Positions 20,641 to 43,010 are shown, counted from the first letter of the stretch. The stretch is 64,000 nt of DNA from Phymorhynchus buccinoides (GCA_017654935.2 CM065690.1:38730346-38794345); one strand, 5' to 3'. Made by a program: numbers and translations. Notes: generated from the letters alone by a model not told the origin.

Positions 20641-21614
20641 GCTCACGTTGATGTTGCGATCTTGTGAGTCGCACAAAAAGCTTAGGCCTAATCTGTCTAA
20701 TGTTTGGGGTTGATGTTGCCCCTTTGAATAAGCTTTATTTTGGTACCAATGCTTTGTTTATTGGGAAAAAAAAAGAAAAGTTATGGCTGTTTTATTCATC
20801 CAAACATTAATACGGTAAGGGCCGTTAACCTTGATCAAAATTTTCTTATATAGCTCATGTAAAAAAAGCTATCATTTTAAAACGTCGTAATTTTCTCAAT
20901 TTTTGACCGATTTTGATCATTTGGGTATCATTTTAAAGGTCTTGTCGGGCTCTTTCCATTGACATAAATTTCGTTAGGATTTGACAAAAAGTAAATATTG
21001 TTTTAAATTTTTATAACCACCCTACTTTAGACAAACTTTAGTTTAGAATTAAGTGCTTCATAGACCCCCAAATGGGGGTCCCTGAGATTAAACTACCTCA
21101 CCACTACTATAAGTTCAAACTTGCCTCCTCCGTGTTCTTTTTCTTTTGCCATGTCGACTTCGATCGACAAGAAGTAGTCGAAACCCTAAAAATATGTTGA
21201 TCGCGTTTGTCTACTGGAGACTTTTAGGACTGTACCATGTGTTTCCGGTTTCATCTTCTATGGAGAAATTTGTGTATATGAATATCAATTACTGAAATTG
21301 GTTGCATGCAGAATAAAAGCATAATCTATTAGAAAAATAAAAACACTAATATAAAGCTATAAACAATACAAATGCTAAAGGTAAAGAAAATAGTCCATAG
21401 TTGGCCGATGTATTGGTTACAATGAATCTTGCGCGAACACCTCCCTTTAATCCCCAAAATGATGACGTTTAGAGAGATACGGAAGGGTTAAAAATAGATG
21501 TTTCTTTCATCCAGTCGGAAGTCATAGTCATACGATAATCAGTCACACAACACAGCATCTGTGAAAACAGTAAACATTTTGGTTTTGTTGTGATCTCTTG
21601 TTAGCCACATCAAG
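20641..21614. promoter_or_regulatory. Putative shared promoter region of URB1 and CHMP1
   Basis: About 970 bp between the tentative URB1 start and the CHMP1 ATG, which are divergently oriented. No exon or clear transposon is seen. Promoter assignment rests only on position. Confidence 0.3.
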
Positions 21615-31167
<9,553 letters not shown>

Positions 31168-33480
31168 AAGGAACACAGTGTTCAACATGCATGATCATTT
31201 TAAACCTTTTTTTTACAATATGAAGAATTGCCCAGATTTTTTGGCCAACTGCCAGCTTCTGTAGCTGGTCAAGTAATGGACAGAACTAGTGTTCATTGAT
31301 GATTCTCCTTGTCTAATTTTTTTTTTTCTCTTAAAAAACGATACAAAACCATTCTTTAAAATATCTCTGATCACTGGCATATGTTTTCACCATTATCTGT
31401 TATAATTGTTCTTAGCCAAGCATTGTCATGATTTCATAGTTAATATTTCCATTAATTAGGTTTTTGCAGTTTTCACTTTTTTCAATGCTCCTCCCAAGTG
31501 TATGTAAGCAGACCATGAATCCCTATTCGATAGTTTCATTAAAAAAAAGTCTTTGAGTTTCTATCTGTAAAAATCTTTTAAACTATCATCTGTGTAGCCA
31601 ACATTTGTGTTTAATCAAATCAATGTGTTTTGTACAAAGCTGGTCAAATACATGTGTTTGGTTTGTGAATTATTATAAATTTCGATTTTTAAGGGACTTT
31701 TAAGGGATGATTAATCAAATAGAAAAAGTTTATTTTTCTGTTAAAAGGTGGAATGGTAAATGTAAAGTATGTGTTGGGAGGCTGAGAGTGAGAATGTCTA
31801 TTGGGATGATTAAGAATTGTATGTACCCCCTATATTTTTCCTTTTCTTTAAATACTATTTTCTTTTGTGTCAGACTGTCAAATGAACAAAACACTTGAAT
31901 GGTTGAAAACCGAGATGTGTATCATCATGTACTCGGTTCCAACACACACACACACACACACACACAGTCTTAAAGTTTGCATTGACGGATAGAGGTTGTC
32001 TTACTTAAGAAAACAAATTTGCTTTTGTTGTTTACTTGTTTTTTTCTGTTTCTGTTACATAGTCGAAAGGGCCACTTTTGTGGCAATTAAAAGACGGAAA
32101 ACTTGGGGAGAGAACTTAAAAAAGAAAAGTTTACATATATGATCTGGCCAGTCAGTGCCCATTCAGCAGGCCACCAGCATGATGCCATGTCCAGCAGCAA
32201 CCTACTCTGATTTTTCCTTCTTTTCTTTTCCCTTCTTCTACCAGTAAGTGTGTGCATGATTTCCTTGCCATGACATGCGTGACGATAACTCAGAATTAAA
32301 TTTATTTCTGAAAATGTTCAGGTTTGTGTTGCCAATTTAACATCTTGAGCGATAAAGAGAGATAGTAAAAGCACTCTGTGTAAATCCAACATACTTCTGA
32401 TTAAATGCTTGGTTGAAAAGAAGCCTTTACATTACTGTGTTAATAATTAACTTGAAAAACATGCATATGTAAACAAATAATGTTTTTGACTCAGAAAAGA
32501 CTGAGCCAATCAAGGTCAACAATGACTGCATATGGAAGCTTAAAAGAGAAGTTTTAAGGATGGGCAAGGAGAGAATGTGAGAGGGATACGCAAGGGAAGA
32601 AGAGACCATGAACTTATTCTTTTCTGTTATTTGATCCCCCCCCATGGAGATTTTGTGGTTCTATTACAAATGTAGGAACACAGCGTAAATACTATTTATT
32701 CCTCCGTTCAATAGCGTGGAAGGGAATATGTTTAGTCTGGCAAAGAGGTTAAGCACAGCCTAATAGTCCAGTCCTTATATTATGGATTGGTTGTTGGGAA
32801 TAAATGATTGTGCCTTGTACCATTCACCCATTCTTTCTCAATATCGTCGGTGAAATTAAAAAATCTCGTATCTCAATTTTGGTAGTTTTGAAAAAAATGT
32901 TTAAAAAATTGACCACAATTGATTAACTATGATGAATATGTTGTTCAAGACGTTGCGAGTTTAGTCCTGCATTTTGTTAAAATTACTTTTTAAAACAAAT
33001 GTTTTTTAGACTTGACAAGAACGAAGATACAAGTACAAGGTTTTTGTCCTCAACTAGATCTGAATTTGTTTTTCTTCTATTTTCACAACCTCATTAACCC
33101 CAGATAGAAAGTCGTTAGAGATACGAGCTTTTGGTGGAAGGTGGTGGGAAAAATTAGAAAGCTGACTATGTATCTAACTCAACCCCAAAAATCGAGATAC
33201 AAGGTTTTTGAATTTCACCGACGATATAATTATGCTAGTGAACTGTATACTGTCTAATGTGTAAGTCAAGTGTTTGTGGTAGAATAAAGCAGTGTGTTTT
33301 CAGCAAGTAAAATGTTTCGTTTAAATAATAACTGCATCACTATAGTGTGTAAAAATTATTTTGGTGGACTGTACATATTCAGGAACGCAGGAAGTTTCTT
33401 TTAGTCTAAATCTTTTTTTATTTTATTATCATCTAATTTTCAAAGTGATATGTGTACAATATGAAATAAACTATTGTTCA
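31168..33480 (+). other. CHMP1 3' flank / probable 3' UTR and following sequence
   Basis: No coding exon. Candidate AATAAA signals occur at 32799-32804, about 33283 and 33465-33470. The true polyadenylation site cannot be chosen by eye. A MITE (32843-33225) and a (CA)n at about 31944-31967 lie here. Confidence 0.5.
32843..33225. mobile_element. ATCGTCGGTGAAATT-type MITE, copy 2 (inverted relative to copy 1)
   Basis: Begins ATCGTCGGTGAAATTAAAAA and ends GAATTTCACCGACGAT. The interior matches the complement of 12821-13210, for example GATGAATATGTTGTTCAAGA. Confidence 0.8.
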
Positions 33481-34979
33481 GTGTGTATTTAGAGTATGTT
33501 TGCTTTGCTTATGAATGTCCATTAATTATGTATATCAGCATGCATGAAATGCATTTGTAGATCACTTCTCAGACGGTTCAGGATTTGGGTCTGGTGCTGT
33601 ATATCGATAGTCACAATGGATTGTTGACAGTTGAAACTCTCACTGCTGCAACACAAAACTAGTCTTATAACTCTGTGTCCGGCTCGTTATCACTATCTTC
33701 ACTTGAAAGTTGATAGGTTACATCAAATCAGAGGATTCGCATAAAAAAAATTTAACATAATGACAACAAAACAGGTATTGCTCTTTCCTTTTTTCAAGAC
33801 AATTTTCTTCTTGTGTGTTCTTTGACCCATCAGGATTGGTCACCAAATTACAATATTTTATACACTAAGGCCAGGTTCACATTAGACACGTAGGTTCCGT
33901 ACGGAAAACCCTATATAAGTGGAAGAAAGGAGGATAAAATTGTACGCATATAGAGGAAATTCGGACATGTGCGCAAATCTTTTCCCTTCTTTGTTTCACT
34001 TATTTATGGATTGCGCATGGGTTTCTGCATGGAATATCCACTTATGTGTGTACACGGCCTAATATGCATCATATTATGAGGCCCAACACTGCTCCTACCA
34101 ACCCTAAATTTTACACAAAATTCGGATATTGTTGTAATAGTTTCCTTATAAATTATAGCCTTAATTTAAGGCGCCCGCACCTCATCTCAGTCTGGGAAAA
34201 AAAGAAAGAAAAAGTTATATTCTCCGAAGTCGGAGTGTGGCTGCCCATGTGGCGGGGTAATCAGAAATGGTCACACACATAATGTTCTCATCCCTAGCTG
34301 GTGCATTTGTACCATAGCGTTCAAGATGATCCCTGTAGTCTTGAAGCCAGGGTACGACAAAAAAAGAAAGAAAAAAGTACTACATAAAAGTCAGCAACAT
34401 ATAGTACCGATAGAACTCCACCGAAGTGACTCAGCAACAGTGCAGTGTCTCCTCGGTTGGTTGCCTCCTGACAGCCTAACATAGATTCGCTCCCCTTGGA
34501 CTGCTGGTTTCTGCGACCTGAACAAGCCAGGGTGTAGCTCCGAATTGGGATTCGGAATGAGTGGCGTGGGAGCAACGCCACTACGACCCAGAAGATGGGA
34601 CAGCAAAAAACAAAAAAAAGTTGATTTGTTCGTTTCATAATAAGTCGGAGTGTGGTGAGGTAATCAAAAATGGTCACACACCTAATGTTCTCATCCCTAG
34701 CTGGTGCACTTGTACCGTAGCATTCAAGATGATCCCTGGAGTCTTTAAGCCAGGGTACGACAACATAATTAAAGGCTCAGATGCCTTGTCTGGAAAAAAA
34801 GTATTACACTGTAGTCTGTAAAATGCAACATAAGTTTTAATTGTTTCCCAATAAATTACAGCCATAATTTAAGGCGCAGGCACCTTGTCTGGAAAAAAGC
34901 ATTACATAAAAGCTGGTAAAAACATCTACAATACAAATAACTTTTATCTAATCAAACTTCCAATCTGAAATTATGGTTT

Positions 34980-35221
34980 AACCCTTTCACCGCCAAAGTC
35001 GCATTTTAGCACCACAGTGATTTAACACATATGTCACTAAAACGCATCAAACTGGGGTCTATTATCCAAAGACCCTATTGTGTTAGTTTTGGGAAGTAAG
35101 GATATATCTTATTTTAAACATGTCATAGAAGAATCCCCAATACTGCAGATAGATTTTCTTCTCTACCCAGGTAAATGTAATGGACATTTTTGGCTGAAAT
35201 ATGGCTGGCGGTGAAAGAGTT
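34980..35221. mobile_element. AACCCTTTCACCGCC-type MITE, copy 3
   Basis: Begins AACCCTTTCACCGCCAAAGT and ends CTGGCGGTGAAAGAGTT. It is uninterrupted, so it shows the full length (242 bp) against which copy 2's LINE insertion can be recognised. Confidence 0.8.
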
Positions 35222-36598
35222 GAGAAGTTAAACGTATCTGTAGTCTAGATTAAAATCTTATGAACCTGAATGCACAGGTGATAGGAAACAGTCTGGAAAA
35301 GAATTTTTTATTTCAATATTATAGGGAATACTTGCACATATGCCATTTAAAGTTAACCAAAATAATAGTACATGTATATAGCACTTTACCTCAAATGAGC
35401 CCAAAGCGCTTTACAATCAATTATTCATCAACAAGTAGACAACAAAAATAGTGTTTAAGAATGACACAAACCAGCAACAACGCATATACAAAGCAACTCT
35501 CTCTCTCTCACACATATTTATCGACACCGACTCATTATTCATCTTTCATTCAATAAGCCAAAGCAACTGAGTTGCACGGACTGACCACATACATACACAA
35601 ACCTTAGAGGATGCACATACAAATACACACACACAACGTACGCACACAGACAGACACACACACACACATGCATACAGACAGACACAAAACCAAAACGCAT
35701 GAACGCACACATGCATGCTCACACACACATACACAACACACACACACCCCACAAAACGCAGCACAAACCAAATGCAGCAATGTCGATAGTCACTCATACC
35801 GTACATTTTTACACATACAAAAAGTTGTCTGATTGGAAATAGTAGACCAAACATTATTTCTGATTAAAACACAGATGTCTGTGAAACAAATGCACAGAAC
35901 AAAAGGACAATTAAAAAACATGATCACATCAGCTTCCAGTAAGATAAATAAAAATGCAACCAAGCAAAACTATCCTTGCATGCAGTAACTCGTTTATACT
36001 GCAAAGGCAAATAAAATAACAACAAAGTTTAACTGCAAAGGCAAATAAAACAACAAAGCTTAAGTCATAGTTCTGATTTTTTAAAAAGTTTAAAACATAA
36101 CAAATATGAACAATATATATGGCAAATTAAAGAAATATTTTCTCCGACTAGAAACAAAGCAATTTCTTTTTCTGAATAAGAGATGGTGGAGTCGAAAATG
36201 AAATGTCAGAGCTAGTGAACAGACAACATGTAAAATAAAGTGTTCAGTAAAACATTGCCCAACAAAGAAAGGAACTAGATTTGCCCTACAGACCGAAGTG
36301 AAAAGAAAGAGAAACATTTAAAATAAAACCAATATAATCTCTGAAAGTGTTTGATATACAACATTGCCTAAATAAGGTAGGAAACGGTTTTGCACTATAG
36401 ACCGACAACACAAAATGAAAACAACAAGAACTCTTTACAAATAATACCAAGATCATATCTGCCAGTCTTTAACACAAATTAATGTAGTAATACAAGCCAA
36501 TAAAGGATTTGAGAAAAACAAATTACAAAACAAAACAAAATTTTACAGACTTTGGCAAAGAGAAATAAATTACAATGATTTTTCCTACGGAAATACCT

Positions 36599-36604
36599 TT
36601 TATT
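36599..36604 (-). terminator. Candidate polyadenylation signal of PM20D2 copy A
   Basis: AATAAA on the minus strand, about 96 nt after the stop codon at 36700-36702. Confidence 0.5.
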
Positions 36605-36699
36605 CTCAAACTGTCCAATGAATGTTCAAAAAAACAAAACAAAAAACACACACAGTTAATTTGACTCTCTTGTAGTTGTAAGCTATCATGTACAATGTT

Positions 36700-39600
36700 T
36701 CAGTCGACTGTTTTTTCAGCCTCCAGATCTCTGTGAAACATTTCCTTGGCCTGCTGCACCAGCTGTGGTTTGAGAAGAAAGTCCACAGCTGTCATTGCCA
36801 GCGCTTTAGCCACACCAAGCGAATAGTTCTCAGCTTCTTCAGTTTCTGGGAACAAAAAAATTGAAACAAAAAACTGATCTTGATACTCGTACTTGACATT
36901 GTGCTAAAAATACTGATAAGTCAGGTAACAATCTGCCATTGGTCATTGTAATCAATTCAGTGGTTTACACAGTGATGATAAGAATGCATACTGAAAAACA
37001 AGCAATCATAATTTCACGTGAATAAAGAGCGGATTTTTTTGTTTTTAAAATGAAAACGCAGTGGGTTTTTTAGGAACTATTAAAATGATATCTCAGTGAA
37101 TTGGGATGCCATGCTTAATAGAGAATACTTGCACCAGATACAGTGCAAATACCGTATTTTTGCGGAATATAAGGCGCACCCCACAAATTTTACACAAAAT
37201 TCAGATTTTGTTATATTTTCCTACTATTTTATTAGTCATATTATAAGGCCCATGGGTCTCAGGCAGGGAAAAAAGTATCGCCTTATAGTCCGAAAAATAT
37301 GGTAGTTTATACACCGCAACTTGGTTATTTCTTGCACAAATATTAGCGCTTTTAATTCTATTTAACTGAACATGATGGTGAGAAAAAGAATCGTGGAATG
37401 CATTCAACAAGGTAGCAAAAAATTACTTACTGTTGTTGATGTACCCTGGCTAAAAGACTCCAGGGATCATCCCAACAGCCGAAGCACTTGAAACACAATG
37501 GTACAAATGTATCAGCCATGTGGCAGCCACACTCCGACTTCGGGGTATTTTAGAGACTGATGATGTTATGTAGGAGCTTGTCATGGCTAAAGACAATCCC
37601 CGCATAACAACATTTTGATGTAGCCTTGGTGTTCTAGCCTATGTCGATTGGCCTGACATAGCCGACATAGCCTTAAGCCAAGGCGAGTAGCAAAAAGTAA
37701 ACAGTGCTTATACAAAACAGAGCAGAACAGCTCATGTTTATAGATACCTAGCAAAGTCATCCTTTTAACGATTTCCCCAATATTGCATGTACTTACTAAA
37801 TGAGGCTTTATACTACTTGCCGACATGAAAGGGCGATAATTTTAGGCCCGAACTGCCGATGCCCCCTGGTGATGAGTCAGGAGCAGATAATTTTCTGTGG
37901 CTATATACTACTAGTGTGGCTATATACTACTAGTTCCTGACAGGCAAGGGCGATAATCTTAAGTAGGTGGTGTTCGCATCTCAGGTCACGAGACAGGGGC
38001 AGATAATTTTTGGTATAAAGCCTCATTGTACCATACTTACTAGACTGCATGTACCATACGTACTAGACTGAGTGCCAAAAGCAGGGGTGTGGCCACTGGC
38101 TGTAGTTCCAAAGTAGAATTTGGGGTGAAGGCTGGGCACCACGTGTGACACATTGCCCATGTCTGTGGATCCACCGGCTTTCAGTACCTTGGTGGAGTCT
38201 GTCTCCTGGTGAATGCCAACTCTCTCCGCATTCTTGGCATACAGCGAGGCCATCAGATCATTGGACATGAGGGAGGAGTAGGGTTTGGGGTCAAACTTGC
38301 ATTCAAACTGTAACAAATAAAAGATTTGTTTCTCATGAGAAAAGAATAGACAAAACAATTATCAGGGATGGGAATTGTCCGCCAAACAGCAAATTTCCGC
38401 CAAAATGACATTGCTATTCCGCTGAAAAAAGTATCCACGGAAAAAACAAAAACTAACTCTAGCCATTCTAATGCTGTTTTAGGGCTTCAATTACCAAAAA
38501 AAGCTTCAGCGTTACCCCCTGGACCCCTACTAGGGGCCTTCTGCAGCCCCTAGACCTCCGCTTTTCAGCTTTTTTTACTTTTCCATCCCATGCCTGAATT
38601 ATGCATCACACATTGTGTCTGTATTTTTCACATACAGATTCAAGCATATAATAATTGCAATAGTCAATAACATTACAAACATTTCCATTCCCCTACCTCA
38701 CAACCACTGGCTTTTGCAGCTGCTTCCACGCACCCTAGCACCTTCTCCTTCAGTATGCTCAGTTCTGCATCAGTGGGAGCTCGTATGAAATACAGTAATT
38801 CCGTTAGGTCAGGAATTATGTTGGGCTTTGCTCCACCATTAGTGATCACTCCTGAAAAAGAATAAAGTTGTCAAAGTTTAACCATTAAATAACTTCCGAT
38901 TTATTTGGTAAGATAGTCAATAGCAAACCATTCACAGTTCACTCTTTGTAGGATATGATTTGCAAACCAATGCATTGTAATTGATTGGTTTAACATGAGA
39001 TGAAACATGTAACTCTTAGATCAAACTGCAGAGTTGTGTAGACAAACTATATGAGTCCGGGACAAGATATTTATTGTTCTTCTTCTTCCGATTGGGGATG
39101 TTTATCCTGCCAAACATCCAGACTGCTAAGATGCACTGGATGCATGCTATGTGAATTAATGTAATCCATCCCACTGGCACAGTACGACCTACTCCTACCG
39201 AATTATGGTATGGGCTTTAACGTGTGCGCAAGATCTTGTGCATGGGTTTGCACACAGGACCTAATGTTTTTAAAGGCTCATGTGAAGGATTTTTCCCCAA
39301 ACTGACGTAAGGTACACTTGGGTGGAGTGAGGAAATAAGAGTAAAGTGCCTTTCCCAAGGACACAACACTGTGGCCACAGCGGGATTCAAACCTCAGCAC
39401 TTGCAAACCTGGCGGATTACGAGCTGGCGATTCTATGACCCCTGAAGCTGAAGGAAAAAACCAGCTACTTCAAAGGATTTGACAGGGCCAATGACCCCTG
39501 AAGCTGAAGGGAAAATGCTACTTCAAAGGATTTGACAGGGCCAATGACCCCTGAAGCTGAAGGGAAAATGCTACTTCAAAGGATTTGACAGGGTCAATGA

Positions 39601-40391
39601 CCCCTGAAGCTGAAGGGAAAATGATACTTCAAAGGATTTGACAGGGCCAATGACCCCTGAAACTGAAGGGAAAATGATACTTCAAAGGATTTGACAGGGC
39701 CAATGACCCCTGAAGCTGAAGGGAAAATGCTACTTCAAAGGATTTGACAGGGCCAATGACCCCTGAAGCTGAAGGGAAAATGCTACTTCAAAGGATTTGA
39801 CAGGGCCAATGACCCCTGAAACTGAAGGGAAAATGCTACGTCAAAGGATTTGACAGGGCCAATGACCCCTGAAGCTGAAGGGAAAATGCTACTTCAAAGG
39901 ATTTGACAGGGCCAATGACCCCTGAAGCTGAAGGGAAAATGCTACTTCAAAGGATTTGACAGGCTCTCCTTGAAGCAAAGCACAACACTAAGGCATTGCA
40001 TAATCAAGCAATGCTAGGGACAAAATACTCATGATTTTTTTTAACTTAATCTGCAGAGAGGCCACTAAAAAAACTGATTTCATTGCCTGGAGAGAAGCAC
40101 CCACGCAATTTCCTTCCTTTCTTTTTCATGTTTGAAAAAACAAAATAAAACAGGCTGACCATGTGCTCTCCAAGTTGGCCGCATCTGCTGCCTGAGATGT
40201 GAGATGTTTGTGTAGCACATGACAGCAGCATCCAGGGCGTTGACTCCTTTCCAGGGATAACTGGCAGCGTGGGCTGTCTTGCCATGGTAACAAATCGTAA
40301 GTCTGCAGCACACAAAATTCATCAATAATCTGCTCTATCTCTTTCCCACAAAGCATACATTTTTTTTAAAATCAGGTAAAGGTCAAGATGT

Positions 40392-40423
<32 letters not shown>

Positions 40424-42624
40424 TGCATTTCTCGGTTAATTCCATTTTCCGTTTTTGCCTTTCTTACCAAACATAAAGCTGTATTTTATTAACCTTTTTA
40501 GCTAATAACCTTTTTGGAATACTAACCCTATCCCTAACCCTAGGCCATCATCTAATAGGACCCCCCCCCCCCCCCCCCCCCTATGTATTGCACTACACAG
40601 CGCCATTTGTCACAGTCGTGGTTCATTGCGTTTTCCAGTCTTATAGGGGGGGGGTAGGGGTAGGGATAGGGTTAGGGTTAGTATTCCAAAAAGGTTATTA
40701 GCTAAAAAGGTTAATAAAATACAGCTTTATGTTTGGTAAGAAAGGCAAAAACGGAAAATTGCAATTAACCGAGAAATGCAGGGGGGCGTGGCACACCTTT
40801 ACCAAAAATCAAATATTTGCTGATGTGCTGGACAACTTTCTTAACAATATTTCAATTTTGTTCTGTTAATTGGCATAATTATTTAACAGACTATTAGTAT
40901 TACTAGTATACAGCACTTTGGGTACCATATTTAATTTTAACACACACAAAAAACTGATTTTGTAATAACACTTTTCTTATCATATTATCACAATGTTTTA
41001 TGAGCTGTAAGGCAATAGTTGTATTTGTCCTAATGAAGACCTTTGCCTCTGATAAAGTATAATGATAATATGATAAGAAAAGTGTTATTACAAAATCAGT
41101 TTTTTGTGTGTGTTAAAATTAAATATGGTACCCAAAGTGCTGTATACTAGTAATACTAATAGTCTGTTAAATAATTATGCCGGCGTTGTGATTCGAGCAT
41201 CATTCTGAAAGACAATCAGCCCTATTTGTACGTACTGTGCCATTGCAAGGTAGACTGGTTTCTGCAGGTTGAACTGGGAGGGGTGAGCCATCATGGCCAT
41301 ATCCACATCTGAGAAAGCCCCTTTGTTGATGAGGTCAATCTTTCCACCGCCTCCTTCTTCTGCCGGAGTGCCCAGCACTGTCAGCTGCATTCACATAAAT
41401 AACATAGTGATACATGTGGTAATACAATAAAAAAAACCCAGCTAACTCAAAAGGGTACCCAAAAAAAAAATCAGATGACATGTACATTTTGTTTTTGGTC
41501 CCAATTTTATCCTTCTTTGGGCACAACTTTTCTTTTTTCATCTCAACATATCGGCTATATCAAACTAAAGTTTCAGTTCTTTCGATTTTGACTTACCAGA
41601 TTTAAAAGTTTGGTGTGCATGTGTTTGTAATCTCAAAAAGAGTTACTGGTTGTAAGATTTTAATAAAGCCTGAAATTGCATTTGTTTTTAGTCTTCTTCA
41701 AACAGACATAATTATAAGTTTGCACAGCTGTTTCCATATAGTTAAAGAAATACTTTTTGATATATTATTAATTTATATCAAATAACCAACAAGTTCAAAA
41801 TCAAGTTTAGAGTCCGTTTTCCAATTTTCACTGGTCTCCTCGCTGCATTCAGCCGACACATTCTGATTTCGGAGGAGCTAGAAGGAAAAAAACTAATGGA
41901 AGGTTGTTGGGTTTTTTAAAGGCAGGAGAATGGGCCCAAAGTAGTAGATGCCAGAAAGCAAGTAAAATGGTAGAGTCAAAGAGAGAGACAGATTAGTGTA
42001 AGTTACAAGCACAGAAGGTAGTGGAACTATTTGTATAGAAGACACCACCACCATCACCCCTCCTGGTATCCCCATGGGGGGACATTAGCTTCTAATAGTC
42101 ATCAACTCATCTTTTTTTGTTCAGAACAAACCCATGGATACATTTTTACTTTCCTGCCTCCATCCTTTAAAAATCACACTAACATACACTGACACAGACA
42201 GATACTACAAATACTGAGATAGATGCACACACTCCCACACCTTCCCCTGTCCCGTAAACTCGGGTGCACACAGGGCTGCCTGGATTCCAAGCGATGCCGC
42301 TACGCCAATCATGGCAATCAGGTTGTGTCCACAGGCATGGCCGATGCCCGGCAGTGCATCATACTCACACAGCACCGCTATATTGGGCTGCTCTCCTTTC
42401 AACTCCACGTTGTTTGGCTGAGCGTGGAATGCTGTTTCAAGCATGTAGCTTCTCTGCACTTTGAAGCCGTTTTCTTCCAAAAATGTAGTCAAGGTGTCAT
42501 GTGCATATTTTTCTTCAAAGCACAGTTCCGGATGGTTCCAAATGCTCTGACTGACACCTTTCAAAGCTTGTGCCTTGGCATCAATTGCATCACACACAAT
42601 CTGCTTCAGTCTGTCCTCTGCCAT
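36700..42624 (-). CDS. PM20D2: PM20D2 copy A, M20-family Xaa-Arg / beta-alanyl-lysine dipeptidase
   Basis: PM20D2-type enzymes are cytosolic zinc metallopeptidases of family M20 that hydrolyse dipeptides with C-terminal basic residues. Exons in order: 42241-42626 (ATG at 42624), 41236-41384, 40160-40302, 38697-38851, 38064-38307, 36700-36845. Phases join exactly to 406 residues (human about 436). Visible M20 hallmarks: [15 protein letters not shown] (metal/active-site HxCGH), [11 protein letters not shown] (catalytic EE), [20 protein letters not shown], and [18 protein letters not shown] near the C-terminus. Exon 1 starts two bases after an AG, so a 5' UTR exon probably lies upstream. Exon 5 has a duplicated donor with a MITE beside it. 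Intron 3 (between exons 3 and 4) holds a 53-bp minisatellite and intron 2 a telomere-repeat foldback plus a 119-bp palindrome. All key residues are present. Confidence 0.92.
37799..38027. mobile_element. AATGAGGCTTTATA-type MITE, copy 3, beside a splice donor
   Basis: Begins AATGAGGCTTTATACTACTT and ends TATAAAGCCTCATT. It contains an internal duplication of TGGCTATATACTACTAGT. Its end is 13 bp from the distal donor and 36 bp from the proximal donor of PM20D2-A exon 5. Copy B has no such insertion. Confidence 0.8.
38041..38063 (-). other. Duplicated 5' splice site of PM20D2-A exon 5
   Basis: Minus-strand CAGTCTA|GTACGTATGGTACATG is followed 23 nt later by CAGTCTA|GTAAGTATGGTACAATG. Both have usable GT donors. 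The second is the better match to the consensus and to the single donor in copy B, but using it would add 23 nt and shift the frame. Confidence 0.8.
38363..38596. mobile_element. MITE, 6-bp TSD AATTAT
   Basis: Starts CAGGGATGGGAATTGTCCGCC and ends TTTTCCATCCCATGCCTG. AATTAT lies on both sides (38357-38362, 38597-38602). It is a longer relative of 10414-10547 and lies in a PM20D2-A intron. Confidence 0.8.
39060..39435 (+). mobile_element. SINE-like dispersed repeat
   Basis: Contains CATCCATCCCACTGGCACAG, GTGCCTTTCCCAAGGACACA and GGGATTCAAACCTC, words common to tRNA-related SINEs of many animals (established in general; class not verified). A fragment recurs at 22880-22990. Confidence 0.5.
39435..39962 (+). 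repeat. 53-bp minisatellite, about 10 units
   Basis: Units contain AATGACCCCTGAAGCTGAAG, GGAAAATGCTACTTCAAAGG and ATTTGACAGGGCC with few substitutions. It lies in the PM20D2-A intron between exons 3 and 4. Copy B lacks it. Confidence 0.92.
40375..40803. mobile_element. Foldback transposon with CCCTAA/TTAGGG repeats, copy 1
   Basis: Ends GGTAAAGG and CCTTTACC. Arms of about 150 bp include CTGCATTTCTCGGTTAATT, CATAAAGCTGTATTTTATTA and TAGCTAATAACCTTTTTGGA with their complements. The inner ends are CTAACCCTATCCCTAACCC on the left and GGGATAGGGTTAGGGTTAG on the right, around a unique loop with poly-C. Flanks TAAAATCA and AAAAATCA match at 7 of 8 bases. Confidence 0.85.
40872..41181. repeat. Perfect 119-bp inverted repeat with 72-bp spacer
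   Basis: Left arm 40872-40990 (GGCATAATTATTTAACAGAC..) and right arm 41063-41181 are exact reverse complements by reading. They lie in the intron between PM20D2-A exons 2 and 3, ending 54 bp from the edge of exon 2. The arms could form a long hairpin in DNA or pre-mRNA. Confidence 0.9.
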
Positions 42625-42763
42625 GTCTGCAAAACAAAATACTGCACTTTCAATTTCAATTCAAACATCAATTTACATTTGTTTGAAATAGAAAAGTGCA
42701 AAAGGCATTAAGAGGACTTTAGAGAGTGTACAAATGTGCATCAAGACAAAGTTGACTTTGTCA

Positions 42764-42837
<74 letters not shown>
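42764..42837. repeat. (GT)n microsatellite
   Basis: About 37 GT units just upstream of PM20D2-A. A (CA)n of about 42 units follows at 43011-43095. Confidence 0.95.
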
Positions 42838-42840
<3 letters not shown>

Positions 42841-43005
42841 AAAACTGTTGTCCATAGTCTGAACCCATGACCATAAACCTTATGACCCACATACTTGTGT
42901 ATCTTGATCAGTTTACATTATATACACATTAAAAATAAACCAAATCTATAAGTGACCCAGCCAGATAGTTTCAGCATGCTCCAACATGATGCTGAATCAG
43001 GCAAG

Positions 43006-43010
<5 letters not shown>

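Larger units (their letters stand above)
33860..36690. other. Intergenic region with SINE and MITE fragments, no gene
   Basis: A TIR-like repeat at about 33867-34063 (AGGTTCACATTAGACACG, GTGTACACGGCCTAA; relative at 27112-27290). Two SINE 3' fragments (34217-34360, 34645-34765), the third AACCCTTTCACCGCC element (34980-35221) and CA-rich low-complexity sequence (35600-35760). The rest is AT-rich, with no exon seen. Confidence 0.6.
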
